DNA from: VRUE01 sp963745915
GTDB lineage: Bacteria > Actinomycetota > Thermoleophilia > Solirubrobacterales > 70-9
NCBI GenBank assembly: GCA_963745915.1
Contig: CAVUZA010000002.1
Coordinates: forward strand, 1,054,001 to 1,118,000
DNA length: 64,000 nt
Reading direction: 5' to 3'
The notes under the pieces are model-generated. The model did no database searches and was not told the origin of the DNA. It saw only the letters and a program-made list of their open reading frames with translations. A program made the position numbers and the translations under genes. This document shows, one piece after another, positions 8,431 through 17,369 of the stretch (within the stretch, counting starts at the first letter, position 1; each line of letters opens with the position of its first letter).

Positions 8431-9390
8431 ATGAGAACCCGATTTGCCGCCTGCGTCGTCCTCTGCGCCCTCTTCGCTCTGCCAACGGCGGCGGGGGCCG
8501 CCGTCGCGCCGCCGAAGCCGGACGGGCCGCCGGCGGCGACGGTGAAGATCAAGCCGAAGCTGCACGGGGGCAGGGCGCGGATCTACAGCAAGGTGCCGGT
8601 GCTCGGCACCGTCACCCCCTTCGTCCCCGGCCAGCACGTCGCCGTCACCTTCTACCTCAACGGGCGAAAGCTGCTGACCCGCAACGTCGCCGTGCAGAAG
8701 GGCAAGCGCGGCAGCGGCAGGTTCCGCGCCGCGGTCCTGCTGCGCAAGGGCGGCAGGTACGCGGCCTCGGCCAAGCACGTGGCGACCGCGGCGCTCGGCG
8801 GCGACAGCACCGTGCGCAAGAGCTGGAAGGTCAGCTACCCCGGCCTGCACCAGGGCCAGTGCGGCAAGGTCGTCGTCGGCTTCAAGAAGGCGATGCGCAA
8901 GCTCGGCTACATCGCCAACAGCGGCCGCTGCTTCGGCGGCAAGACCGCTCGCGGGGTGCTCGCCTACCGCAAAGTGAACGGCAAGTCGCGCAGCTACCGC
9001 GCCGGGCCGGGGATCGTCAAGCGCGTCTTCGCCGGCCGCGGCGCCTACGTCGTCCAGCACCCGGGCGCCGGGCAGCACCTCGAGGCGCCGCTCGCCAAGC
9101 AGGTGCTCGTCTTCGCCAAGGGCGATAAGCCGGTCGCCGTCTACCCGGTCTCCTCGGGCAAGACCTCGACCCCGACCGTCACCGGCCACTTCAGCTTCAT
9201 CCGCCAGGAACCGGGATACAACTCGCACGGCATGTACTACTCGTTCTACTTCTACGGCGGCTACGCGGTGCACGGCTACGAATCGGTGCCCAACTACCCC
9301 GCCAGCCACGGCTGCATCCGCACCTTCATCGCCGACCAGCCCGAGATCTACGAACGCATCAACTTCGGCGAAGACATCTTCGTCTTCTAA
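8431..9390 (+). CDS. Secreted L,D-transpeptidase (YkuD domain)
   Basis: A 319-aa exported enzyme. The signal peptide covers about residues 1-24 (ALFALPTAAGAA). A beta-rich region follows (about 35-145), then a peptidoglycan-binding-like helical segment (about 150-195) and the YkuD catalytic domain with AVHGYESVPNYPASHGCIRT, holding the His and the Cys of the HxnSHGC signature. It forms 3-3 cross-links or attaches proteins to peptidoglycan outside the membrane. It follows the tRNA-like RNA locus on the opposite strand. No lipobox was seen. Confidence 0.9.
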   Translation: MRTRFAACVVLCALFALPTAAGAAVAPPKPDGPPAATVKIKPKLHGGRARIYSKVPVLGTVTPFVPGQHVAVTFYLNGRKLLTRNVAVQKGKRGSGRFRAAVLLRKGGRYAASAKHVATAALGGDSTVRKSWKVSYPGLHQGQCGKVVVGFKKAMRKLGYIANSGRCFGGKTARGVLAYRKVNGKSRSYRAGPGIVKRVFAGRGAYVVQHPGAGQHLEAPLAKQVLVFAKGDKPVAVYPVSSGKTSTPTVTGHFSFIRQEPGYNSHGMYYSFYFYGGYAVHGYESVPNYPASHGCIRTFIADQPEIYERINFGEDIFVF

Positions 9391-9483
9391 GCGCTCGCTT
9401 AGCCCACGCCTGGCTTTCTAAGCGATATCGGCCTTTCCTTTAGTAAGCTCAGCCATCGTGAGCGATCGCTTTGCACTGAGACG

Positions 9484-10671
9484 ATGACGGATACCGCCGC
9501 CGGGCCGCAGTCGTCAGTGCGGGCGGGTCGTTTCCGCACGGTGCAGGACGGCCCTGCCGAATATGCCGCCTTCTTCCCCGCGCCGCTGCCGCCGGAGCCG
9601 CCCCTGCAGCTGGAAGTCGATTTGCACCGTCTGCTCGATCGCGCGAACCAGGCGCTGGGTCGCCTCGACGGCATCACCCTGCTGCTGCCCGACCCTGGTC
9701 AGTTCCTCTACGCCTTCGTCCGCAAGGAGGCGGTGCTCTCGTCGCAGATCGAGGGCACGATGTCGTCGCTCTCCGACCTGCTCCTCTTCGAGAACGAGGT
9801 CATGCCCGAGGCTCCGGTCGAAGACGTCGAAGAAGCGGTCAACTACATCGCGGCCATGAACCACGGGGTCGAGGCGATCGAGTCCGGGCGCCTGCCGCTC
9901 TGCAAGCGTCTGCTGCGCGAGATCCACGAGTTGCTGCTGCGCTCGGGCCGCGGCTCGGACAAGGCGCCGGGAGAGTTCCGGCGATCGCAGAACTGGCTCG
10001 GTGGAACGCGCCCGGGCGACGCTCGCTACGTGCCGCCGCCCTGGGAGGAGGTCGAGCCGGCGATGTCTGCCCTCGAGCGTTTCCTGCACGACGAACCCTC
10101 GCCGTCGCCGGTTTTGATCAAGGCGGCACTGGCCCATGTCCAGTTCGAGACCATCCACCCGTTTCTCGACGGCAATGGCCGGGTCGGCCGGCTGCTGATG
10201 ACCCTCCTTCTCGTCGAGCGGGGAGTCCTCCGCCGGCCGCTGCTCTACCTGAGCCTCTACCTGAAGCGCAACCGCGACGCCTACTACGAGCACCTGCAGG
10301 CGGTTCGCACCGAAGGGGCTTGGGAGGCATGGCTGCGGTTCTTCCTCGAGGGGGTGGTCGAGGTGGCGGCGGCGACGGCGGAGACGACGCGGGGCATCGT
10401 CGAGATGATCGAGCGGGACCGGCAGCGCATCCACGGGCTGGGGCGCGGCGCGGCCACCGCTCACCGGGTGCACGACCTCGCCGTGCGCCGGGTCGTCGTC
10501 AAGCCACCGCGGGCAGCGCGTGAACTGGAGTTGACCGAGCCTCCCGTCTATGGAGCGATCGCCAGGCTCGAGGAGCTCGGCATCCTGCGCGAGGTGACGG
10601 GGAGGGCCCGCGGCAAGAGCTACGTATATGGGGAGTACATGGACACCCTCAACGAGGGCACAGAGCTGTGA
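9484..10671 (+). CDS. Fic-family protein with inhibitory helix and winged-helix tail
   Basis: A 395-aa class II Fic protein. Near residue 85 it has SSQIEGT, matching the (S/T)xxxE(G/N) inhibitory motif that blocks ATP binding. The catalytic motif HPFLDGNGRVGR (His is the base in AMP transfer) lies near residue 222. The C-terminal 80 residues look like a winged helix (ARELELTEPPVYGAIARLEE), so it may bind DNA and self-regulate. Targets are unknown. This copy is intact, unlike the Fic remnant at 31959, and is outside the toxin-antitoxin island. Short inverted repeats around 9388-9403 could mark the upstream gene end. Confidence 0.88.
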   Translation: MTDTAAGPQSSVRAGRFRTVQDGPAEYAAFFPAPLPPEPPLQLEVDLHRLLDRANQALGRLDGITLLLPDPGQFLYAFVRKEAVLSSQIEGTMSSLSDLLLFENEVMPEAPVEDVEEAVNYIAAMNHGVEAIESGRLPLCKRLLREIHELLLRSGRGSDKAPGEFRRSQNWLGGTRPGDARYVPPPWEEVEPAMSALERFLHDEPSPSPVLIKAALAHVQFETIHPFLDGNGRVGRLLMTLLLVERGVLRRPLLYLSLYLKRNRDAYYEHLQAVRTEGAWEAWLRFFLEGVVEVAAATAETTRGIVEMIERDRQRIHGLGRGAATAHRVHDLAVRRVVVKPPRAARELELTEPPVYGAIARLEELGILREVTGRARGKSYVYGEYMDTLNEGTEL

Positions 10672-10681
10672 GCGGGGACCG

Positions 10682-11095
10682 ATGATCGGCGAGCGGGCAC
10701 TGAAGGCGGTGCTCGCTTTCGTCGCCGCCTACCACGTCGTGCTCGGCGCGATGGAGCTGCTGGCGCCGGGGACGTTCTTCGACGAGATCGGCCACTACGG
10801 GATCGAGAACTCGCACTACGTCGGCGACGTGGGGGCCTTCACCCTCGCCTTCGGGATCGCGGTCGGGGTCGCCGTCGTGCGTCCCGGCTGGCGGGCGCCG
10901 ATCCTCTGGCTGGGGGCGCTCTGGTACGGGCTGCACGCGGTCAACCACGCCTTCGACACCGGTGAGGCGCGCAGCGAGGCGCGCGGCTGGGGCGACACGC
11001 TGCTGATCGCCTTCGGCGCCGCGGCGGCCGCCTGGCTGGCGCGGGTGTCCGAACGCCTGAACGGGGAACGCCGAGACGAGGGGGCATCGGGGTGA
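10682..11095 (+). CDS. Small integral membrane protein, unknown function
   Basis: A 137-aa protein with four predicted hydrophobic helices (about 8-27, 45-64, 70-88, 105-122) and an acidic/basic tail. It starts 10 bases after the Fic stop codon with a GGGGACC-like ribosome site and overlaps the next gene by four bases (GTGA), so it is part of a short operon with the epimerase. No catalytic motif is visible. It resembles small uncharacterised actinobacterial membrane proteins. Confidence 0.65.
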   Translation: MIGERALKAVLAFVAAYHVVLGAMELLAPGTFFDEIGHYGIENSHYVGDVGAFTLAFGIAVGVAVVRPGWRAPILWLGALWYGLHAVNHAFDTGEARSEARGWGDTLLIAFGAAAAAWLARVSERLNGERRDEGASG

Positions 11096-12036
11096 GGGTG
11101 TTCGTCGCCGGCGCGAGCGGCGTGCTCGGCCGCCCGACCGTGCGCCAGCTGGTCGCCGCCGGCCACGAGGTGACCGGGATGACGCGCAGCGAGGAGCGGA
11201 TGGAGGAGATCCGCGCCGCCGGCGCCACCCCGGTCAGGTGCAACGTGTTTCGGCTCCAGGAGCTCCGCAACGCGTTGCACCAGGCGCAGCCGGAGGTCGT
11301 CGTCCACCTGCTCACCGCGCTGCCGCAGCGGCTCGACTACAAGGCGAAGGAGAACCCCTTCGCGCCGACCAACCGGGTGCGCAGCGAGGGCACCCGCAAC
11401 CTGATCGCCGCCGCGCGGGCCGCCGGCGCCCGCCGCGTCGTCGCCGAGAGCGTCGCCTTCTTCTACGCGCCGCGCGGCGACTGGGTCAAGGACGAGGAGG
11501 CGCCGCTCGACCTCGGCGCGCCGGGCGACTTCGGCACCGCCGCCGCGGCGCTCGCCGACCTCGAGCGCCAGGTGCGCGAGGCGGAGGGGATCGAGGGAGT
11601 GGTGCTGCGCTACGGCTGGCTCTACGGTCCCGGCACCTTCTTCGCCGCCGACGGCGCGCAGACCGAGGACGCCCGCAAGCGCCGGCTGCCGGTGGTCGGG
11701 AAGGGCGAGGGCGTCTTCTCCTTCCTCCAGGTCGAGGACGCCGGCGCGGCGACGGTCGCCGCGGTCGAGCGCGGCGCCCCCGGCACCTACAACGTGGTCG
11801 ACGACGAGCCGGCGCCGATGCGCGAGTGGGTGCCGGCCTTCTGCGCGGCGGTCGGGGCGAAGAAGCCCTTCCGCGTCCCGACCTGGATCGCCCGCCTGGT
11901 CGTCGGCAAGGCCGCCGCCGCCTCGGCCACCCAGCTGCGCGGCGCCGCCAACGCCAAGGCCAGAAGCGAGCTCGGCTGGCAGCCGCGCTACGCGAGCTGG
12001 CGCCAGGGCTTCGCCGACCCCGAGGCGCGCGGCTGA
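11092..12036 (+). CDS. NAD(P)-dependent epimerase/dehydratase (extended SDR fold)
   Basis: A 314-aa Rossmann-fold protein. The N-terminal VAGASGVLGRPTVRQLVAAGH is a glycine-rich nucleotide loop, NVFRLQELRNAL and VVHLLTALP follow the SDR order, and VLRYGWLYGPG lies in the usual substrate-side position. The SDR Tyr-xxx-Lys catalytic pair is not clearly present, pointing to an atypical SDR that may bind NAD(P) for a non-redox or modified reaction. Translationally coupled to the membrane protein upstream. Substrate unknown. Confidence 0.75.
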   Translation: MRVFVAGASGVLGRPTVRQLVAAGHEVTGMTRSEERMEEIRAAGATPVRCNVFRLQELRNALHQAQPEVVVHLLTALPQRLDYKAKENPFAPTNRVRSEGTRNLIAAARAAGARRVVAESVAFFYAPRGDWVKDEEAPLDLGAPGDFGTAAAALADLERQVREAEGIEGVVLRYGWLYGPGTFFAADGAQTEDARKRRLPVVGKGEGVFSFLQVEDAGAATVAAVERGAPGTYNVVDDEPAPMREWVPAFCAAVGAKKPFRVPTWIARLVVGKAAAASATQLRGAANAKARSELGWQPRYASWRQGFADPEARG

Positions 12037-12068
12037 GCGCCCCCGGGGCTTGACCTTTCGCCTCCCTT

Positions 12069-12088
12069 ATACGAACATATGTTCGTAT
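12069..12088. promoter_or_regulatory. LexA (SOS) box at the mutasome start
   Basis: A perfect 20-base palindrome with core CGAACATATGTTCG (12072-12085), matching the actinobacterial/Gram-positive SOS consensus CGAACRNRYGTTYG. It overlaps the imuB-like start codon (ATG 12087-12089), so LexA bound here would cover the 5' end of the mRNA. This is direct support for DNA-damage control of the three genes downstream. Confidence 0.92.
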
Positions 12089-13067
12089 GGAGGTCGTCTG
12101 CGTCCTGATCCCAGACTCGGAGCTTGCCGACCCGGTAGAGGCCGGTGAGCTGACCGAGCGGCTGCTGCTGCGGCTGGAGGGGATCGGGGCGGCGGTCGAG
12201 TCCGAGCGCGCGGGATCGGCTTTCTTCGTGCTCGACGGGCTCCGCGGCCTCCACGCGGGAGAGAGGGACGGGGTGCTGGCGGCGACGCGCGCCGCGGCGG
12301 GCCCGGCGGCGCGAATCGGGACCGGGAGGGCCCGCTTCGCCGCCTGGCTCGACGCCGCCGGCTGGCGGCCGCCGGCCCCCGTCTCGGTCCTCTCCGCCTG
12401 GCTCGGGCTGGGGGAGAGCGAGGCCGAGAGCATGATCGAGACCCTCTTACGGCTGGGGGTCGCCAGCCTGGCGGACCTCGCCGCGCTGCCCCCGGACAGC
12501 GTCGCCGACCGCTTCGGCCCTCCCGGCCTGCGCGCCCTGCGCCTCGCCCGTGGCGAGGAGGCGGCGCTGCGCCCGCGCCAGCCGCTGGAGGAGCTGAGCG
12601 CCGCGGTCGAGCTGCCGGAGGGGGTGGCGGGCGAGCAGCTGGAGCGCGCCCTCGCGGTGCTGGTCGATCGCCTGCTGGCCGCCCCCCGGCGCCGCGGCCG
12701 GACCCTGCTCGGCCTGCGGCTCGGCGCCGTCCTCGCCGGCGGCGGCAGCTGGAGCGCCGACCAGGGCCTGGGCCGTCCCACCGCCTCGGCCCGCGCCCTG
12801 CGGGCGCTGCTGGCGCCGCACCTCGAGCTTCTCCCCGGCCCGGCTTCCGCCCTGCGCCTGCGGGCGCTCGCCCTCGGCCCGCCGGCCAGCGAGCAGCTCG
12901 AGCTCGCGGCCGGCGGCGGCGAGGACCGGCGCCACCGGCTCGGCGAGGCGATCCGCCAGGTGCGCAGCGCCCAGGGCGCCGAAGCGCTGCTCGAGGTGCT
13001 GCCGCTCGACTCCGCCTCCCGCCTGCCCGAGCGCCGCGCCGTCCTCACCCCGACCGCGCGGCGATGA
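12087..13067 (+). CDS. imuB: ImuB-like Y-family polymerase homologue, N-terminally short
   Basis: A 326-aa protein, well short of the roughly 500 aa typical of ImuB. Sequence such as LDGLRGLHAGERDGVL, GIGTGRARFAAWLDAA-type text and LLRLGVASLADLAALP (helix-hairpin-helix region) followed by a little-finger-like domain place it in the ImuB group of catalytically dead Y-family polymerases. The usual N-terminal palm start is missing. ImuB normally bridges the beta clamp and DnaE2 in mutagenic repair. It is first in a LexA-controlled operon, overlapping the next gene by four bases; no imuA homologue is nearby. Confidence 0.72.
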   Translation: MEVVCVLIPDSELADPVEAGELTERLLLRLEGIGAAVESERAGSAFFVLDGLRGLHAGERDGVLAATRAAAGPAARIGTGRARFAAWLDAAGWRPPAPVSVLSAWLGLGESEAESMIETLLRLGVASLADLAALPPDSVADRFGPPGLRALRLARGEEAALRPRQPLEELSAAVELPEGVAGEQLERALAVLVDRLLAAPRRRGRTLLGLRLGAVLAGGGSWSADQGLGRPTASARALRALLAPHLELLPGPASALRLRALALGPPASEQLELAAGGGEDRRHRLGEAIRQVRSAQGAEALLEVLPLDSASRLPERRAVLTPTARR

Positions 13068-13312
13068 CCCCGGGGATCCGCAGGCTCTACGTGCCCCGCC
13101 GGGTCGCGGTCGAGACCGGCGATCGCGGCGAGCCGCTGGCGGTCGAGGGGGTGGCGGTCGAGGTGCGGCGTGAGGAGTGGCTGGTCGAGGACCGCTGGTG
13201 GACGCCGAGGCCGCTGCGCCGCCACTACTTCGAGCTGGTCCTCGCCGACGGGCGCGACCTGGTCGTCTTCCGCAGCGCGCTCAGCGGCCGCTGGTACCGG
13301 CAGCGCGCCTGA
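13064..13312 (+). CDS. Small mutasome-associated protein (DUF6504-like)
   Basis: An 82-aa protein rich in Arg and Trp (EEWLVEDRWWTPRPLRRHYFEL, given here in part as DRWWTPRPLRRHYFEL) with the predicted all-beta pattern of a small protein often found between imuB and dnaE2 in actinobacteria. Its ATG overlaps the imuB stop and its stop overlaps the dnaE2 start (ATGA), so the three are translated as a unit. Role unknown; context implies a part in translesion synthesis. Confidence 0.65.
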   Translation: MTPGIRRLYVPRRVAVETGDRGEPLAVEGVAVEVRREEWLVEDRWWTPRPLRRHYFELVLADGRDLVVFRSALSGRWYRQRA

Positions 13313-16300
13313 TGAGCGCCCCATACATAGAGCTGCACGCCCACTCGGCCTTCTCCTTCCTCGACGGCGCCTCGACCCCGACCGAGCTGGCCGCCGCCGC
13401 GGCTGAGCACGGCTACCCGGCCTTCGCGCTCACCGACCACGACGGGGTCTGGGGGTCGATGGAGTTCGTCCACGCCTGCAAGGGGCTCGGAGTGCGGGCG
13501 ATCACCGGGGCCGAGGTGACGGTTGGCGAGTCGCACCTGACGCTGCTGGTCGAGGACGCGAGCGGCTACCGCAACCTCTGCCGGCTGCTGAGCGCCGCTC
13601 ACTCCCACACCCGGGAGAGCAGGCAGCGCTCGGCCGGGCAGCCGCGGGTCGGCCTCGAGCAGATCGAGGAGCACGCCGGGGGCCTGGTCTGCCTCTCGGG
13701 CTGCGCCGGGGAGGGGGCGGTCGCGGCGGCCTTCGAGCGCGGCGACGTCGCCGCCGGGGCCGCGACCGCCCGCCGCCTGCTCGCCGTCTTCGGCCGCGAG
13801 CGCTTCCGGGTCGAGCTGCAGCGCCCCTACTGGCGGCGCGACCGGGCGCGCAACCGCTGGCTGGCGGGGCTCGCCGAGCGGCTTGGCGTGCCGGCGGTCG
13901 CCACCGGCAACGTCCACTCCCACGCCGCCTCCCGCACCCACCTGCAGGACACCTTCGTCGCCGTGCGCCTGGGGATGACCCTGGAGGAGTCCGAGGCGCG
14001 GCGGCGCGGCAACCCGACCTCGGCCCTGGTCTCCCCGGCGGCGATGGCGGCCCGCTTCGCCGAGCACCCCGGGGCGGTCGCCGAGACCGTGCGCCTCGCC
14101 GAGCGGCTCGAGTTCGACCTCTCGACCGAGCTCGGCTACCGCTACCCGCGCGAAGGCGATCCCGGTGCCGACCGCGAGCTGGCCGAGCTCTGCCGGGCGC
14201 TGCTCGCCGACCGCTACGCCGGCTCGCCCCACCGCGCCGAGGCCGAAGCGCGGCTGGAGCAGGAGCTGTCGACGATCCGCGGCCTCGGCCTCTCCGGCTT
14301 CTTCCTCCTCCACCGCGACCTGCTCGAGCTGGCCCGCGAGGTCGCCGCCGAGGTGCGCGGCCCGGGCTCGGCGCGCTCGGTGCTGCCCCCGGGGCGGGGG
14401 CGCGGCTCCAGCGTCAGCTCGATCGTCTGCTACCTCGCTGGCCTCTCCCACATCGACCCGGTGAAGGCCGAGCTCTTCGCCGGCCGCTTCCTCAACGAGG
14501 AGGTGACCTCGATGCCCGACATCGACCTCGACTTCCCCCGCGACGTGCGCGAGGCGCTGATCCCCCGCGTGCACAAGCGCTACGGGGCCGACCGCGCCGC
14601 CCTGGTCGCCGCCTTTCCCACCTACCGGCCGCGCGGCGCCGTGCGCGACCTGGGCAAGGCCCTCGGCCTGCCGCCGGCGGAGATCGAGCGGGTGGCGAAG
14701 ATGGTCGGCTTCCACGAGCGCAGCGGCGAGATCGCCAAGGACGTCGCCACCGCGATCGGCGCCGAGCGCGCCGGCTCGCCCCGCTGGCGGGCGCTGCTGG
14801 CGCTCGCGCCCGAGGCGATGGGACTGCCCCGCCACCCCTCCCAGCACCCCGGCGGGATGGTGATCTCGACCGAGCCGCTGATCGACGTCTGCCCGGTGGT
14901 GCCGGCGGCGATGGCCGGGCGGCAGATCGTCCAGTGGGACAAGGACTCCTGCGCCGACGCCGGCCTGCTCAAGATCGACCTGCTCGGCCTCGGCATGCTC
15001 TCCGCGGTCGAGCGCTGCGTCGCCGAAGTTGGGCGGACGCGGGAGGAGCGGCTCGACCTCTCGCGCATCCCGGTCGACGACCCGGCGACCTTCGCCTCGA
15101 TCCGCGCCGCCGAGACCACCGGCGTCTTCCAGATCGAGAGCCGCGCCCAGATGCAGATGCTGCCCCGCACCCTTCCCGCGGACCTCGACGACCTCACCGT
15201 GCAGGTGGCGCTGGTCCGTCCCGGCCCGATCCAGGGCGGCGCCATCCACCCATATATAGAGCGACGCAAGCGGCTGCGCGAGGACCCGGGCTTCGAGATT
15301 CCCTACGAGCACCCGCTGCTGGAGCCGGTGCTGCGCGACACGCTGGGCACGATCGTCTTCCAGGAGCAGGTGATCGAGGTGGCGATGGCGCTGGCCGGCT
15401 TCGGCTCGGCCGAGGCCGAGGGACTGCGCCGGGCGATGAGCCGCAAGCGCTCCGAGGCGGCGATCGAGGCCCACCACCGGCGCTTCGTCGCCGGCGCCGA
15501 GGCCCGGGGGGTGCCGGCGGCGACCGCGGAGCGGGTCTGGCGGCAGATCGAGGGCTTCTCCGGCTTCGGCTTCCCCAAGGCGCACTCGGCCGCCTTCGGC
15601 CTGCTCGCCTACCAGTCGGCCTGGCTGCGCGTCCACCGCGCCCCCGAGTTCCTCTGCGCCCTGCTCAACGAGCAGCCGATGGGCTTCTACCCGCCCGACG
15701 CCCTCGTCCACGAGGCCCAGCGCCGCGGCGTCGCCGTCGTCCCCCCCGACGCCAACCGCAGCCGCGCCGAGTGCCACGTCGAACCCCCCCGCCGACGGGC
15801 CGAAAACAGACGCATAGCGTCGGATATAGGCCCGTCGGCGGGGGCGGTGCGGGTCGGGCTCGGGTACGTGAAGGGGGTGCGCGAGGAGGAGATGCGCCTG
15901 CTCGTCGCCGAGCGCGAGCGGGGCGGCGCGTACGCGAGCGTCGCCGACCTCGCCGCCCGCTCCGGCGCCGGCCGCGACTCCCTCGAGCGCCTCGCCTGGG
16001 CCGGCGCCCTCGACGACCTCGGGGGCCGACGGGCCGAAATGTCGCCATCAGGGCGACAAATCGGCCCGTCGGCGGGGAGGCGGGGGGCGCTCTGGGAGGC
16101 GGGGGCGGTGGGGACGGGGGTGCGGCACGGGGAGGGGGTGCAGATGGCGCTCGGGCTGGAGGCGCCGCCCCCGCCCGAGCTGGCGCCGCTGGCCGAGTGG
16201 GAGCGGACGATCGCCGATTACCGCTCGACCGGGATGACGCTGGGCGAGCACCCGATGGCGCTGCTGCGCCCCGAGCTCGACGCCACGATCCTGACCAGCG

Positions 16301-16620
16301 CCGCGCTGCAGCGCACGGCCGACGGCGCCCGGGTCGAGGTCGCCGGCATGGTCGTCGCCCGCCAGCGCCCGGAGACGGCCAAGGGGATCGTCTTCATGCT
16401 GCTCGAGGACGAGGACGGCACCGTCAACCTGATCGTCCCGGCCTCCGTCTACGAGCGCTGCCGCGCCGCCGTCCGCGCCGCCCCCCTGGTCCGCGCCCGC
16501 GGCAAGCTCGAGCGCCGCGAAGGCGCCACCAACGTCCTCGTCGCCGAGGTCACCGAGCTGGCCGCCGCCGAGCTACCCGCCGTCGCCCCCAGCGGCCACA
16601 GCTTCGGCCGCCGGCGCTGA
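13312..16620 (+). CDS. dnaE2: Error-prone DNA polymerase DnaE2
   Basis: A C-family polymerase alpha subunit (1102 aa) used in SOS mutagenesis. It has an N-terminal PHP domain (YIELHAHSAFSFLDGAS, ALTDHDGVWGS), palm/fingers motifs with catalytic acids in MPDIDLDFPRD, the GRGSSVSSIVCY loop, FQEQVIEVAM, and a C-terminal OB-fold (about 980-1075). The start is the ATG overlapping the previous stop. Two R1 palindromes (15788-15842 and 16026-16072) lie in the coding sequence near residues 825-845 and 905-920, each adding a segment such as RRAENRRIASDIGPSAG without breaking the frame. The 3' end overlaps the convergent HxlR gene by 48 bases. Confidence 0.93.
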   Translation: MSAPYIELHAHSAFSFLDGASTPTELAAAAAEHGYPAFALTDHDGVWGSMEFVHACKGLGVRAITGAEVTVGESHLTLLVEDASGYRNLCRLLSAAHSHTRESRQRSAGQPRVGLEQIEEHAGGLVCLSGCAGEGAVAAAFERGDVAAGAATARRLLAVFGRERFRVELQRPYWRRDRARNRWLAGLAERLGVPAVATGNVHSHAASRTHLQDTFVAVRLGMTLEESEARRRGNPTSALVSPAAMAARFAEHPGAVAETVRLAERLEFDLSTELGYRYPREGDPGADRELAELCRALLADRYAGSPHRAEAEARLEQELSTIRGLGLSGFFLLHRDLLELAREVAAEVRGPGSARSVLPPGRGRGSSVSSIVCYLAGLSHIDPVKAELFAGRFLNEEVTSMPDIDLDFPRDVREALIPRVHKRYGADRAALVAAFPTYRPRGAVRDLGKALGLPPAEIERVAKMVGFHERSGEIAKDVATAIGAERAGSPRWRALLALAPEAMGLPRHPSQHPGGMVISTEPLIDVCPVVPAAMAGRQIVQWDKDSCADAGLLKIDLLGLGMLSAVERCVAEVGRTREERLDLSRIPVDDPATFASIRAAETTGVFQIESRAQMQMLPRTLPADLDDLTVQVALVRPGPIQGGAIHPYIERRKRLREDPGFEIPYEHPLLEPVLRDTLGTIVFQEQVIEVAMALAGFGSAEAEGLRRAMSRKRSEAAIEAHHRRFVAGAEARGVPAATAERVWRQIEGFSGFGFPKAHSAAFGLLAYQSAWLRVHRAPEFLCALLNEQPMGFYPPDALVHEAQRRGVAVVPPDANRSRAECHVEPPRRRAENRRIASDIGPSAGAVRVGLGYVKGVREEEMRLLVAERERGGAYASVADLAARSGAGRDSLERLAWAGALDDLGGRRAEMSPSGRQIGPSAGRRGALWEAGAVGTGVRHGEGVQMALGLEAPPPPELAPLAEWERTIADYRSTGMTLGEHPMALLRPELDATILTSAALQRTADGARVEVAGMVVARQRPETAKGIVFMLLEDEDGTVNLIVPASVYERCRAAVRAAPLVRARGKLERREGATNVLVAEVTELAAAELPAVAPSGHSFGRRR
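15788..15842. repeat. Palindromic element R1, copy b (inside dnaE2)
   Basis: Outer arms of 14 bases (15788-15801 and 15829-15842; CCCGCCGACGGGCC and its complement) pair perfectly; the inner part pairs partially around CGCATAGCG. It is translated in frame as part of dnaE2 and carries the same CCGACGGGCC ends as copies a, c and d. Confidence 0.8.
16026..16072. repeat. Palindromic element R1, copy c (inside dnaE2)
   Basis: Arms 16026-16046 and 16052-16072 (21 bases) pair with three mismatches around a short loop. Only about 180 bases from copy b and in the same gene. Translated as a segment with RRAEMSPSGRQIGPSAG, in frame. Confidence 0.8.
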
Positions 16621-17289
16621 CCCCTCGCACGCGTACGGTTCGGGCATCGGGAAGAGGCGGAGGAAGCGCTTGGCGGCGCGTTTGGATCCCTGCAGCTCGG
16701 CCGCGCCGGAGGCGGTGGCGTCGTCCAGCGGCAGCTGGCCGGTGAGGATCGCGGCCAGGGTGGGGGCGTCGGGGACGGCGATCGAGACCGCCGGGTCGGG
16801 GGCGGGCTCGCGGCCGAGCGCCAGCTCGCCTTCGGCGACCGAGACGGCGAAGCGCTGCTCGCCGATCCGCAGCTCGTACTCGCCGGCGGCCTCGGCCGCC
16901 GCCTCGGGGTCGAAGAGCGAGCGCAGGGCGAGGACGATCGAGTCGGGGTTGATCTCCTGCGAGTCGGGCGGCAGCGGCGAGCGCGCTCCCCAGGCGCCGA
17001 GCCTGGTCACCACCGGCTCCAGCTCCTCGCCCCACTCGGTCAGCTCGTAGACCGAGGTCGCCGCCGGCGGCGGCAGCCTGCGCTTGCGGACGACGGCGCC
17101 GGCCTCGAGGTCGCGCAGCCGCTCGGCGAGGATGTTGGGACTGGCGTGGGGCAGGCCCTCGCGCAGGTCGGTGAAGCGCTTCGGCCCGAGCAGCAGCTCC
17201 CTGACGATCAGCAGCGACCAGCGCTCGCCGACCAGGTCGAGCGCGTGGGCGAAGCGGCAGGCCTCGCCATATGTGCGCTTGGTCGCCAT
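16573..17289 (-). CDS. HxlR-family regulator with SCP2-like C-terminal domain
   Basis: A 238-aa protein. Residues 1-105 form an HxlR winged helix (LDLVGERWSLLIVRELLLGP, RFTDLREGLPHASPNILAERL, YELTEWGEEL). The C-terminal half (about 120-220) resembles a sterol-carrier-like domain (DAPTLAAILTGQLPLDDA), a known fusion in actinobacteria that may bind a lipophilic ligand. It is divergent from an MFS exporter with an inverted repeat between them, so it likely controls that exporter. Confidence 0.82.
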   Translation of the reverse strand: MATKRTYGEACRFAHALDLVGERWSLLIVRELLLGPKRFTDLREGLPHASPNILAERLRDLEAGAVVRKRRLPPPAATSVYELTEWGEELEPVVTRLGAWGARSPLPPDSQEINPDSIVLALRSLFDPEAAAEAAGEYELRIGEQRFAVSVAEGELALGREPAPDPAVSIAVPDAPTLAAILTGQLPLDDATASGAAELQGSKRAAKRFLRLFPMPEPYACEGSAPAAEAVAAGGDGG

Positions 17290-17306
17290 CGGGGACGGAG
17301 TCTATG

Positions 17307-17335
17307 CCTCTTGATACAAAATTGCAACCAAGAGG
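17307..17335. promoter_or_regulatory. Candidate operator between HxlR and MFS genes
   Basis: The inverted repeat CCTCTTG (17307-17313) / CAAGAGG (17329-17335), with an A/T-rich 15-base spacer, lies in the 80-base divergent intergenic region. Its place and symmetry suit binding by the HxlR-type regulator. Inferred, not proven. Confidence 0.5.
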
Positions 17336-17369
17336 TTGTTTTCCTTAACTCTCTGCTAGGCTGCGCCGC

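Noticed and set aside
13225..15777. 850-codon minus-strand ORF opposite dnaE2
   Set aside because: Shadow of the dnaE2 codons; no motifs, no ribosome site.
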